Positions 1 through 5,331 are shown, numbered from the stretch's first letter. The stretch is 5,331 nucleotides of DNA from Deltaproteobacteria bacterium (GCA_019308525.1 JAFDIC010000296.1:1-5331), one strand, 5' to 3'. Notes: generated from the sequence alone by a model not told the origin. Numbers and translations are program-made.

Positions 1-1763
1 GGAAAATGCTCAGCCTCGGGGACAAGGCACAGGGCATCACCCTTGACTATGTGGCCTTCTGTGACAATATGCACCCCCCGGTCTTCGCCGGCCACTTCAA
101 TGAGAGGAATTGCATTGCTGTACCCTATTTCATGACCGTGTAAGACTTCCAGAGTGGCCCTTTTGTTTTCAAGCATATCCACGGCGTGGGGAACGGAAAG
201 ATCCCGTGAGAAGGCAATGGATGCCGTAGAAGTGGTTTCCACTGATATGGCATCCTCGGTGGGGGGCGCTTGGGCCCTGAAGGTCTTGTCCGGTCCAAGA
301 TGCATGGATGCAGCATGGGCAATCAACTGGTTGAGCGCATCGTTCTTTGTTATCACCAAGAGCCTACCAAAACCCTCCTCAAGGGCGTCCTCGTAAAGAT
401 CGCTGTCAAGGACATCGGCACACACAGTTTCATGGCCCAAGGCCTCTGCATAGGAACAGGAGTCCTGGCTGGTGTCCGCGAAGGCCACGGGGACGTACTT
501 GGCTGCATAATCCGCGATCCCCAGGCTGAGGGGGTTCATCCCAACGATCAGGATGCCCCTCTCTGAATCGCAGACCATGACCCGAAGTATCCTGGATAGG
601 GGCCCGGAAATGATCGTGGCAATCGCGCCTGATAGAAAGATGACAATGAAGGTCAGGTTCAAGACTATGTCCATTTCCGCCCTATGGCCCCTGATCAGGA
701 AAGAGGCGTAGAAGACCGTGGCAATGGCAACAATGCCCCTGGGGCCTATCAGGCCGATAAACAGGCGCTCGCGCCAGGAAAGCGATGTCCTCAAGAGCGC
801 CAACATGACTGAAAAGGGGCGTACGATTGCGCCCAGGAGAATGGCCACCAGGAACAACTTCGGCCACAGGGGAACCAGTTCCAGGAGATTAATGGAGGCG
901 GAGAGGAGCACAAATATTATCCCTATGAATATGCTCGAAAGCTGTTCCTTGAAATGGCGTATCTCGTGCAGCATTTGCGATTTCAGGTGGCTCAGGAAAA
1001 ATCCCGCAATGGCCACTGCCAGAGGACCCGAGGCGTCCATCAAGGCATTGGCGCCCACAAAGGTGGCAAGGGCCCAGGCAAGGGCAACAATTCCTGGAAG
1101 GCCAGGGTCCATGAATCTTGCCACCCAGGGGAGCACTAGCCTGGATAAAAGAAAGCCACTCAGAAGCCCCAGGGCAACACCTTCCAGGATCTTCAAGAAA
1201 AAGGCCAGGCCGATTCCAGCAAATGATTCGCCGTGTGCGGTTACAATCAGCTCCAGTGCCACGGCGCTCAAGATGACACCCAGGACGTCCCCCCAGATGG
1301 ATTCCCAGTGAAGCAGGGTCTCGAGGCGACGGTGGAGGTAAAGGCTCCTGAGAAGCGATCCGACCACGGTGGGGCCGGTTACCACAATTATGGCGCCGAA
1401 GAACAGGGAAAGCCCCCATCCAATCGGCAGCAAGAATTTGCTCAGGAGCGAAGCGCCCAAACCCGTCAGAGGTATGGTCAACACCAGGATTCGCCTGATG
1501 GCCGATGACTCGGAGCGGAAACTCTTGGATGAAAGGGACAACCCGCCTTCAAACAAGATAATGGCTACCCCCATCTCGACCAGTGTCATAAGGCCCCTGC
1601 CCAAGTGATCCCCGTGGAGTACGCCAAGGCCTACGGGGCCCATGATGATACCGCTCGCGAGATAGAATAGGATCGAGGGGATTCTCAGCCACCGGGCGAG
1701 TGTTGAAGAAAACACGCCCAGGAAAAGGGCAATTACCACGGTCTCGATTGCCGCCAAGTTCAT
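1..1763 (-). CDS. NhaP-type Na+(K+)/H+ antiporter with C-terminal TrkA-N-like domain, 3' end missing
   Basis: Inner-membrane monovalent cation/proton antiporter of the CPA family. The frame is open for 587 codons and runs off the left edge. Residues 1-395 are hydrophobic, consistent with a dozen or so membrane segments. Family motifs are FEGGLSL (71-77), TGPTVV (129-134), WESIWGDVLG (153-162) with the probable ion-binding Asp159, and GPRGIVA (340-346) with conserved Arg342. Residues 402-490 form a cytosolic Rossmann-like TrkA-N domain: ILIVGMNP strand-turn, FAD acidic end of strand 2, then GRLLVITKND. Residues 550-587 (AIPLIEV ... GDALCLVPE) match the usual end of such proteins, so little is probably missing. 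The ATG at 1763 is the first possible start, since an in-frame TAG lies four codons upstream. No clear Shine-Dalgarno sequence precedes it. Whether the ion is Na+ or K+ cannot be read from the sequence. The family call is firm. Confidence 0.9.
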   Translation of the reverse strand, partial: MNLAAIETVVIALFLGVFSSTLARWLRIPSILFYLASGIIMGPVGLGVLHGDHLGRGLMTLVEMGVAIILFEGGLSLSSKSFRSESSAIRRILVLTIPLTGLGASLLSKFLLPIGWGLSLFFGAIIVVTGPTVVGSLLRSLYLHRRLETLLHWESIWGDVLGVILSAVALELIVTAHGESFAGIGLAFFLKILEGVALGLLSGFLLSRLVLPWVARFMDPGLPGIVALAWALATFVGANALMDASGPLAVAIAGFFLSHLKSQMLHEIRHFKEQLSSIFIGIIFVLLSASINLLELVPLWPKLFLVAILLGAIVRPFSVMLALLRTSLSWRERLFIGLIGPRGIVAIATVFYASFLIRGHRAEMDIVLNLTFIVIFLSGAIATIISGPLSRILRVMVCDSERGILIVGMNPLSLGIADYAAKYVPVAFADTSQDSCSYAEALGHETVCADVLDSDLYEDALEEGFGRLLVITKNDALNQLIAHAASMHLGPDKTFRAQAPPTEDAISVETTSTASIAFSRDLSVPHAVDMLENKRATLEVLHGHEIGYSNAIPLIEVAGEDRGVHIVTEGHIVKGDALCLVPEAEHF

Positions 1764-1809
1764 ATCAGACCACTATTCCGTCTATTTGGAGTCCACTGGT
1801 AGTGCACAA

Positions 1810-1829
1810 CCCCGCGCCATGGGGCGGGG
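1810..1829. promoter_or_regulatory. 20-bp near-perfect palindrome in the antiporter leader
   Basis: The arms CCCCGC (1810-1815) and GCGGGG (1824-1829) flank the self-complementary core CCATGG (1817-1822). The only break is a G/G mismatch at 1816 and 1823. It lies just downstream of the predicted minus-strand start site (about 1833), so it could be an operator for a dimeric repressor or a 5'-UTR hairpin. There is no T tract beside it on either strand, so a terminator is unlikely. The structure is seen directly; the role is inferred. Confidence 0.4.
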
Positions 1830-1839
1830 AGTATTGGGG

Positions 1840-1868
1840 AATATAGCATCTTGTGGAATAGATTTCCA
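1840..1868 (-). promoter_or_regulatory. Putative sigma-70 promoter of the antiporter gene
   Basis: Read on the minus strand, a TGGAAA -35 box (1868-1863) is followed by a 17-nt spacer and a TATATT -10 box (1845-1840). TGC directly before the -10 box makes it an extended -10. The -35 box matches TTGACA at 4 of 6 positions and the -10 box matches TATAAT at 5 of 6. Transcription would begin near 1833, giving a leader of about 70 nt before the ATG at 1763. This is a consensus match by eye only. Confidence 0.45.
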
Positions 1869-2072
1869 TGTCCTTGCCCGGGTGGTGATAATATTGTTTG
1901 GAGCGTATTGTCTCTCCTCCTCATGGAAAGAACCGCGGGAAGGGTTCTGGGGCTGTTTTGGAATTATGGGGTTGTAAGCAGGAGACCAATTTGCTAATTT
2001 CTTTTTTGAGCCTCAGGGGACATGAACAACTGTATCACCAAGACAAAGGCCCTCAGAAGGGGACCGAAGCGT
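1869..2072. other. Intergenic DNA without a recognisable gene
   Basis: This stretch between the antiporter promoter and the structured block has no convincing coding sequence. Plus-strand open frames cross it, for example from 1786 and 1898, but they show no family resemblance, and the latter runs on through the AT-rich purB promoter. Small pairings are visible: AGAACC (1929-1934) with GGTTCT (1943-1948), and CCCT (2050-2053) with AGGG (2058-2061). A weak extended -10-like TGCTAATTT (1993-2001) lies 17 nt after TTGTAA and could start a rightward RNA near 2008. Two imperfect copies of CCTCAG followed by GGGGAC or a close variant start at 2011 and 2051. Confidence 0.4.
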
Positions 2073-2162
2073 GGACCCTCGAGGAGGTGGCGGTGGCAAG
2101 TCTCATCACCAGGCGCAAACCTGATGAACCTCCAGCCCTTCATGAAGGCTATTGTAGGGTCC
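2073..2162 (+). ncRNA. Candidate structured RNA (multi-branched fold), speculative
   Basis: The outer arms GGACCCT (2073-2079) and AGGGTCC (2156-2162) are perfectly complementary over 7 bp. They enclose a second perfect helix, GGAGGT (2083-2088) with ACCTCC (2128-2133). Inside that helix GGTG (2092-2095) can pair with CACC (2107-2110), and AGG (2111-2113) with CCT (2120-2122). An alternative hairpin, CATC-AGG with CCT-GATG (2104-2126), excludes the former pairing. A third arm, AGCC...GGCT (2134-2150), closes on a CATG tetraloop. The nested order resembles a structured RNA, and a terminator-like repeat follows at 2170-2200. It matches no riboswitch or small RNA family that I recognise. The short helices are GC-rich and could arise by chance. 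Confidence 0.2.
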
Positions 2163-2169
2163 TTAAGAT

Positions 2170-2200
2170 CTTGAGTTTGTTACAAAATACTCAAGTTTTT
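2170..2200 (+). terminator. Terminator-like inverted repeat upstream of the purB promoter
   Basis: CTTGAG (2170-2175) and CTCAAG (2190-2195) form a 6-bp stem. The loop contains a nested TTTGT-T-ACAAA palindrome (2176-2186), and TTTTT follows (2196-2200). Read rightward it has the shape of a weak, GC-poor intrinsic terminator, and it would end any RNA made from the block at about 2008-2162. It ends 1 nt before the purB -35 box, so an operator for a regulator of purB is an equal alternative. Confidence 0.3.
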
Positions 2201-2201
2201 C

Positions 2202-2229
2202 TTGATTTTCCATATTCGATTTGTATAAT
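2202..2229 (+). promoter_or_regulatory. Probable sigma-70 promoter driving purB and the downstream genes
   Basis: TTGATT (2202-2207) and a perfect TATAAT (2224-2229) are separated by 16 nt, in strongly AT-rich surroundings. Transcription would start near 2236, leaving a leader of about 125 nt before purB. No other candidate of similar quality was found between here and the purB start. A second TATAAT at 2245-2250 has no good -35 partner. Confidence 0.55.
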
Positions 2230-2271
2230 TGTGAATAAATTATATATAATTTTGTATCTTTTAGTCCATCA

Positions 2272-2327
2272 AGGTCTATCGAAGCTACTGGAAGCTGACA
2301 GACATTAGATAAAGCCTATTTTTTTTT
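2272..2327 (+). promoter_or_regulatory. Possible weak attenuator in the purB leader (hairpin plus T9)
   Basis: AGG (2272-2274) plus TATC (2277-2280) can pair with GATA (2308-2311) plus CCT (2315-2317) across a small internal loop. Nine T residues follow at 2319-2327. The enclosed segment contains a direct repeat GAAGCT (2281-2286 and 2291-2296). The helix is short and AU-rich, so termination would be weak. It lies inside the predicted purB transcript, which is why attenuation is suggested rather than a gene-end terminator. Confidence 0.2.
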
Positions 2328-2350
2328 GCATTCGTAAAAAAGCCGTCAAA

Positions 2351-2356
2351 AGGGAG
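2351..2356 (+). promoter_or_regulatory. purB ribosome binding site
   Basis: AGGGAG is placed 5 nt before the ATG at 2362. It supports that start, which also gives a PurB whose catalytic residue numbers equal those of the Bacillus subtilis enzyme. Confidence 0.7.
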
Positions 2357-2361
2357 TCTCT

Positions 2362-3660
2362 ATGATCAGCCGTTACACCCGGCCGGAGATGGGACGTATC
2401 TGGGAGACTGAGAACCGGTTTGCCAAGTGGCTCGAGATAGAAATCTTGGCTTGCGAAGCCATGGCCCAAGAAGGACTTATTCCTGGGGGGGCCTTGCAAA
2501 ACATAAAGGAAAAGGCAAACTTTTCTGTTGAGCGCATCCTGGAGATAGAAAAGGAGACCAAGCATGATGTGATAGCCTTCCTCGCCAATGTGGCGGAATA
2601 CGTGGGCCCCGATTCTCGATACATACATATGGGTCTGACTTCCTCTGATATCCTTGATACCAGTCTTGCCCTGCTGCTCAGAGAGGCGATGACATTGATT
2701 ATCGAGGACGTCAAGGGCCTGATGGAAGTGCTGAAGGAGAAGGCCCTGGAGCACAAGTACACGGTGATGATAGGCCGCTCCCATGGTATTCATGCCGAAC
2801 CCATCACCTTTGGCCTCAAAATAGCCGTCTGGTATGCAGAGATGAAAAGGAATCTGGAGAGACTGGGAGAGGCCCTGGAGGTAATCAGCTATGGTAAACT
2901 CTCAGGGGCGGTTGGAACCTTTGCCAATATATCTCCTCGGATAGAGGCCTATGTGTGCGAGAGACTCGGACTGAAGCCCGCAGAGATATCCACCCAGATC
3001 CTCCAGAGGGACCGTCACGCCCAGTATTTTTCCTCCCTGGCCATCCTTGCAGGTACGCTGGAAAAAATAGCCGTTGAGATCAGGCACTTGCAAAGGACGG
3101 AAGTCCTCGAGGCCGAAGAACCCTTCGAGAAGGGCCAGAAAGGCTCCTCAGCCATGCCCCACAAGAAAAACCCCATAGGTTGTGAAAACATCTCGGGCCT
3201 CGCAAGGGTTGTTAGGAGCAATTCTCTTGCGGCCTTTGAAAACATGCCACTCTGGCATGAAAGGGACATAAGCCACTCTTCGGTGGAAAGGATAATCGGC
3301 CCTGACAGCACTATACTCATCGACTTCATGCTCCACCGCCTGTCTGGAATCCTCAGAGATCTCGTTGTACATCCGAATCGAATGCTTGAGAACCTCCACA
3401 AACTAAAGGGGCTCATCTACTCCCAACAAGTATTGATAAGACTTGCAGCGTCAGGCCTGGAACGCCAAGCCGCGTATGACATGGTACAGAGAAATGCCAT
3501 GAAGGTATGGGAGACAGGCAGAGATTTCAAGGACCTCCTTTTGGAAGACAGGGAGGTCAGGCAATACCTTTCAGAGAAAGACCTGGAAGAGCTGTTCAGC
3601 CTTGACTACCATACCAAACATGTTGACGACATCTTTCAAAGGGTCTTTGAAAGATCTTGA
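2362..3660 (+). CDS. purB: Adenylosuccinate lyase
   Basis: Cytoplasmic homotetrameric enzyme of purine synthesis. It splits fumarate from SAICAR to give AICAR and from adenylosuccinate to give AMP. The 432-residue product is full length for the bacterial PurB class (fumarase/aspartase superfamily). His68 (KETKHDV), His89 (YIHMGLTSSDILDT) and His141 (GRSHGIHAEPITFG) fall at the positions of the known B. subtilis active-site histidines. The signature loop GSSAMPHKKNPIG (261-273) contains the catalytic serine (262/263), Met265 and Lys268. WHERDISHSSVER (298-310) is the conserved segment after it. The start is supported by AGGGAG 5 nt upstream. No truncation or missing catalytic residue is visible. 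It is first in the rightward cluster, has a probable promoter at 2202-2229, and leaves an 81-nt gap to the transpeptidase gene. Its last codons lie in a perfect inverted repeat. Confidence 0.98.
   Translation: MISRYTRPEMGRIWETENRFAKWLEIEILACEAMAQEGLIPGGALQNIKEKANFSVERILEIEKETKHDVIAFLANVAEYVGPDSRYIHMGLTSSDILDTSLALLLREAMTLIIEDVKGLMEVLKEKALEHKYTVMIGRSHGIHAEPITFGLKIAVWYAEMKRNLERLGEALEVISYGKLSGAVGTFANISPRIEAYVCERLGLKPAEISTQILQRDRHAQYFSSLAILAGTLEKIAVEIRHLQRTEVLEAEEPFEKGQKGSSAMPHKKNPIGCENISGLARVVRSNSLAAFENMPLWHERDISHSSVERIIGPDSTILIDFMLHRLSGILRDLVVHPNRMLENLHKLKGLIYSQQVLIRLAASGLERQAAYDMVQRNAMKVWETGRDFKDLLLEDREVRQYLSEKDLEELFSLDYHTKHVDDIFQRVFERS
3631..3655 (+). repeat. Perfect 11-bp inverted repeat at the 3' end of purB
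   Basis: ATCTTTCAAAG (3631-3641) and CTTTGAAAGAT (3645-3655) are exact reverse complements around a GGT spacer, ending just before the purB stop codon. In RNA this is a hairpin with an 11-bp stem. No T tract follows, so it is not a standard terminator. It could be an RNA-processing or stability hairpin between purB and the transpeptidase gene, or a protein-binding site. It lies wholly within coding sequence. Confidence 0.5.
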
Positions 3661-3741
3661 ACCGCTTCATCGTAGGCGTCTGAACTCAACAGGCCATAGA
3701 GGGCTTTCAATTTCTTTTCAAGCGGAGGCGCTAAAAAGGAA

Positions 3742-5070
3742 ATGAGACAAAAAGGGAATATTCTTATCAAGGCCATAGGACATGCTTTTCTGCCCCTCAT
3801 CATGGCCTTGTCCATTTCATCTCTCCTTGTGAGTGCATTGGCATACGGATATGAGGACTCTTCAGGACTGGTCCCTTCGGCATTTTTGAGATGGCCTGAA
3901 GCCGGCTCAAAATATGCCATCCTGGTGGACAAAGCCAGCCAAAGGATCTTTCTCTATCGCAAAGACAGCATTTCCAGGCCCTTCAGGGTCTACCGGGCCT
4001 CTACCGGGGAAAACGAGGGGCCCAAGACCCGGCTCAACGATAAAAGAACACCCGAGGGTATCTACTTTTTTACTAAACATATCCCCGATCGTTACCTTGC
4101 TCCCCGCTATGGTGTAATGGCCTTTCCCATTGACTATCCAAATCCCGTGGACAAAAAGGACGGTAAGAACGGTTACGGCATATGGTTTCACGGCCTTAAC
4201 AAACCTTTGAAGCCAAGAGACACAAATGGATGCATTGCGATGACTAACAGGGACATCCGTGAACTTTCCAAGTACATCGCTTTGCTCGAGACCCCCATAG
4301 TCATCAGCTCTCGAATAAGGATGGTGGACCGTCAGACCCTTGAAAGGGACGCGCAGTTTTTCGAAGATCTCATTGAAAGCTGGAGGCGGGACTGGGAAGC
4401 AAAAGACATCAGGGCCTACATGTCCCATTACAGCAAGAAGTTTCGTGCAGGCTGGAGGGACTGGTTTCAATGGAAAAAACAAAAGGAAAGAATTGCAAGA
4501 AAGTATTCAAGGATTTCCATAACAATAGACAACCTCTGGATCCTGAGAAACGATGGAACAGTGGTTGCCGCCTTTGATCAATATTACTCCGGCGATGGAT
4601 TCAGCAGTTACGGCAGGAAGAAATTGTATTTCCTGAGGAACAGCGGGCAATGGAAAATCGTCAGCGAGACCTTCAGGCAACTAGGCCTGAAGAAAGGAGC
4701 CCCGATCTTCCAAGAGGCCTTCGACCCAACAGAGATAAGGGAATTTGTTTACTCCTGGAAGAGCGCCTGGGAGAGAAAGGACATCGAAGCTTACATCTCC
4801 CATTATGACAAAGCGTTTCGTTCCGCCAAGATGGACCTGGACGCCTGGAAGAGGTATAAAGCAAAACTTAATCACAAATATGGTCGAATAGAAATAGAGA
4901 TAGAAGATCTCATTGTAGACAAGGTATCCGATCATATGGCATCTGCCCGGTTCAAACAGTACTATCAAGCGGATGGATATAGTGATTACGGTTTGAAGAA
5001 GATCTCTCTGATCAAGCGAGGGGACAAATGGGGGATATACAGGGAAGAATGGAAAATGCTGAAAAGATAA
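3742..5070 (+). CDS. Exported L,D-transpeptidase (YkuD domain) with two NTF2-like domains
   Basis: The 442-residue product starts with a signal peptide: basic residues 2-10, hydrophobic core 11-33, likely cleavage after SALA (Ala34). The YkuD catalytic domain spans about 57-189 and has the usual TGENEGPK and RTPEGIYFF segments. The active site shows His150-Gly151, then TNGCIAM with nucleophile Cys164. The classical motif has SHGC or THGC, so His is replaced by Asn162. Such enzymes make 3-3 peptidoglycan cross-links or attach proteins to peptidoglycan in the periplasm; which applies here is unknown. Two related NTF2/SnoaL-like domains follow (about 206-318 and 331-438), as in proteins that databases name the L,D-transpeptidase Cds6 family (from memory). 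The ATG at 3742 is the first start after an in-frame TAG. GGAGG (3724-3728) is 13 nt upstream, rather far, and AAGGA abuts the ATG. The next gene overlaps the end. Confidence 0.9.
   Translation: MRQKGNILIKAIGHAFLPLIMALSISSLLVSALAYGYEDSSGLVPSAFLRWPEAGSKYAILVDKASQRIFLYRKDSISRPFRVYRASTGENEGPKTRLNDKRTPEGIYFFTKHIPDRYLAPRYGVMAFPIDYPNPVDKKDGKNGYGIWFHGLNKPLKPRDTNGCIAMTNRDIRELSKYIALLETPIVISSRIRMVDRQTLERDAQFFEDLIESWRRDWEAKDIRAYMSHYSKKFRAGWRDWFQWKKQKERIARKYSRISITIDNLWILRNDGTVVAAFDQYYSGDGFSSYGRKKLYFLRNSGQWKIVSETFRQLGLKKGAPIFQEAFDPTEIREFVYSWKSAWERKDIEAYISHYDKAFRSAKMDLDAWKRYKAKLNHKYGRIEIEIEDLIVDKVSDHMASARFKQYYQADGYSDYGLKKISLIKRGDKWGIYREEWKMLKR
4357..5055 (+). repeat. Tandem duplication of an NTF2-like domain in the transpeptidase
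   Basis: Copy 1 (residues 206-318, bases 4357-4695) and copy 2 (residues 331-438, bases 4732-5055) align over their whole length with an offset of about 125 residues. Shared landmarks are SW at the start, KDI-x-AY-x-SHY-x-K-x-FR (221-235 and 346-360), KY-x-RI-x-I-x-I in the middle, and QYY-xx-DG-x-S-x-YG-x-KK (280-294 and 406-420). The similarity is at protein level; the DNA has diverged, so this is an old duplication. Confidence 0.85.
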
Positions 5071-5331
5071 ACCCTTCTCCTGAGGGGCTGCCAGGAAACG
5101 GAAAACGCTTAGCGGTTCTTGTAATTGGAAGCGTAGGAAAGGTCAGGTCCTTCAAAATATTTCCGCCTCTTGTCTATACGGCCATTGTCTTCCTCGCGAT
5201 CTACATTCCCGTCACAATCTACGTAACGAATAAGTTTTTCTCCCTGAGGTATTCAAACGAAGTACTTACAAAGGAGATCGAGCGCCTCGAAAAGGAACTG
5301 GTGAGGGACAAGAGGACTCTTCAGAAGACAT
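5028..5331 (+). CDS. Single-pass membrane protein with coiled-coil start, 3' end missing, function unknown
   Basis: The frame is open from the ATG at 5028 to the right edge (101 codons). It overlaps the transpeptidase gene by 43 nt, or by 22 nt if translation starts at the ATG at 5049. The upstream start is preferred because GAGG (5018-5021) lies 6 nt before it; the downstream one has only AGGGA 3 nt away. Residue numbers here use the 5028 start. An N-terminal tail of about 45 residues is followed by one membrane segment (about 47-67, LVYTAIVFLAIYIPVTIYVT), then a charged heptad-like stretch (about 78-98, VLTKEIERLEKELVRDKRTL) that looks like the start of a coiled coil. I do not recognise the family. 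The overlap suggests translational coupling with the transpeptidase, so a shared envelope role is plausible. The visible part does not resemble a sensor kinase or a secretion component. Confidence 0.7.
   Translation, partial: MGDIQGRMENAEKINPSPEGLPGNGKRLAVLVIGSVGKVRSFKIFPPLVYTAIVFLAIYIPVTIYVTNKFFSLRYSNEVLTKEIERLEKELVRDKRTLQKT

Noticed and set aside
718..1311. 197-codon plus-strand frame opposite the antiporter gene, and a 176-codon minus-strand frame at 889-1419
   Set aside because: Both lie inside the antiporter coding region, whose motifs are continuous through these positions, so they are shadow frames.
2111..2140. GCAAACC resembling part of a c-di-GMP-I (GEMM) riboswitch
   Set aside because: The following GGACGCAAAGCC-type segment and the tetraloop receptor arrangement are missing.
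2111..2162. Resemblance to a TPP riboswitch (AACCTGAT at 2118-2125 and GTAGGG at 2154-2159)
   Set aside because: The required CUGAGA and GGGGUGC elements are absent, the spacing is wrong, and purB is not a thiamin gene.
1898..2308. 136-codon open frame on the plus strand in the intergenic region
   Set aside because: It has no recognisable family or plausible ribosome site, its composition changes abruptly, and its C-terminal part is simply the AT-rich purB promoter read as protein.
2165..3660. Shared 10-mer AAGATCTTGA at 2165-2174 and 3651-3660
   Set aside because: Most of it is a simple palindrome around AGATCT; two copies in 5 kb without longer flanking identity are not evidence of a mobile or regulatory repeat.
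3657..3690. TTGAAC (3657-3662) as a possible -35 box for the transpeptidase gene
   Set aside because: No acceptable -10 box lies 16-18 nt downstream.
3907..4482. 191-codon minus-strand frame inside the transpeptidase gene
   Set aside because: It is a shadow of the YkuD and first NTF2-like coding sequence, with no family features.

Overview
The window (5,331 bp, roughly 50% GC with an AT-rich stretch near 2,170-2,340) looks like an ordinary chromosomal segment from a Gram-negative bacterium. Protein style suggests the former Deltaproteobacteria (Desulfobacterota or relatives). This rests on a cation/proton antiporter with a fused TrkA-like nucleotide-binding domain, a PurB of the compact 430-residue class, and an exported YkuD-type L,D-transpeptidase carrying two NTF2-like domains. 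The taxonomic guess is inference only. No mobile element, CRISPR array, tRNA or rRNA was recognised.

Layout. Positions 1-1763 (minus strand) hold a nearly complete NhaP-type Na+(K+)/H+ antiporter gene whose 3' end runs off the left edge. Positions 1764-2361 are a 598-bp divergent intergenic region. It carries a likely promoter for the antiporter (minus strand), a 20-bp near-palindrome in the antiporter leader, a GC-rich block able to form a multi-branched RNA fold followed by a terminator-like repeat, and a good promoter with an AT-rich leader for the rightward genes. On the plus strand follow purB (2362-3660), a secreted L,D-transpeptidase gene (3742-5070), and the 5' part of a membrane-anchored coiled-coil protein gene (from about 5028 to the right edge) that overlaps the transpeptidase gene.

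How the genes work together. The three rightward genes are close enough to be one transcript (81-nt gap, then an overlap). PurB acts in the cytoplasm on AMP and IMP synthesis. The other two products belong to the envelope: one probably modifies peptidoglycan or envelope proteins, and the other is a single-pass inner-membrane protein of unknown role. The overlap suggests that the last two are translationally coupled and may work together, with purB a co-transcribed housekeeping gene. The antiporter is transcribed separately and serves ion and pH homeostasis.

The most interesting items are the possible structured RNA at about 2050-2200, the duplicated NTF2-like domains and the His-to-Asn change in the transpeptidase catalytic motif, and a perfect 11-bp inverted repeat at the end of purB. 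None of these proves a new system. The window is mostly housekeeping with a few unexplained sequence structures.
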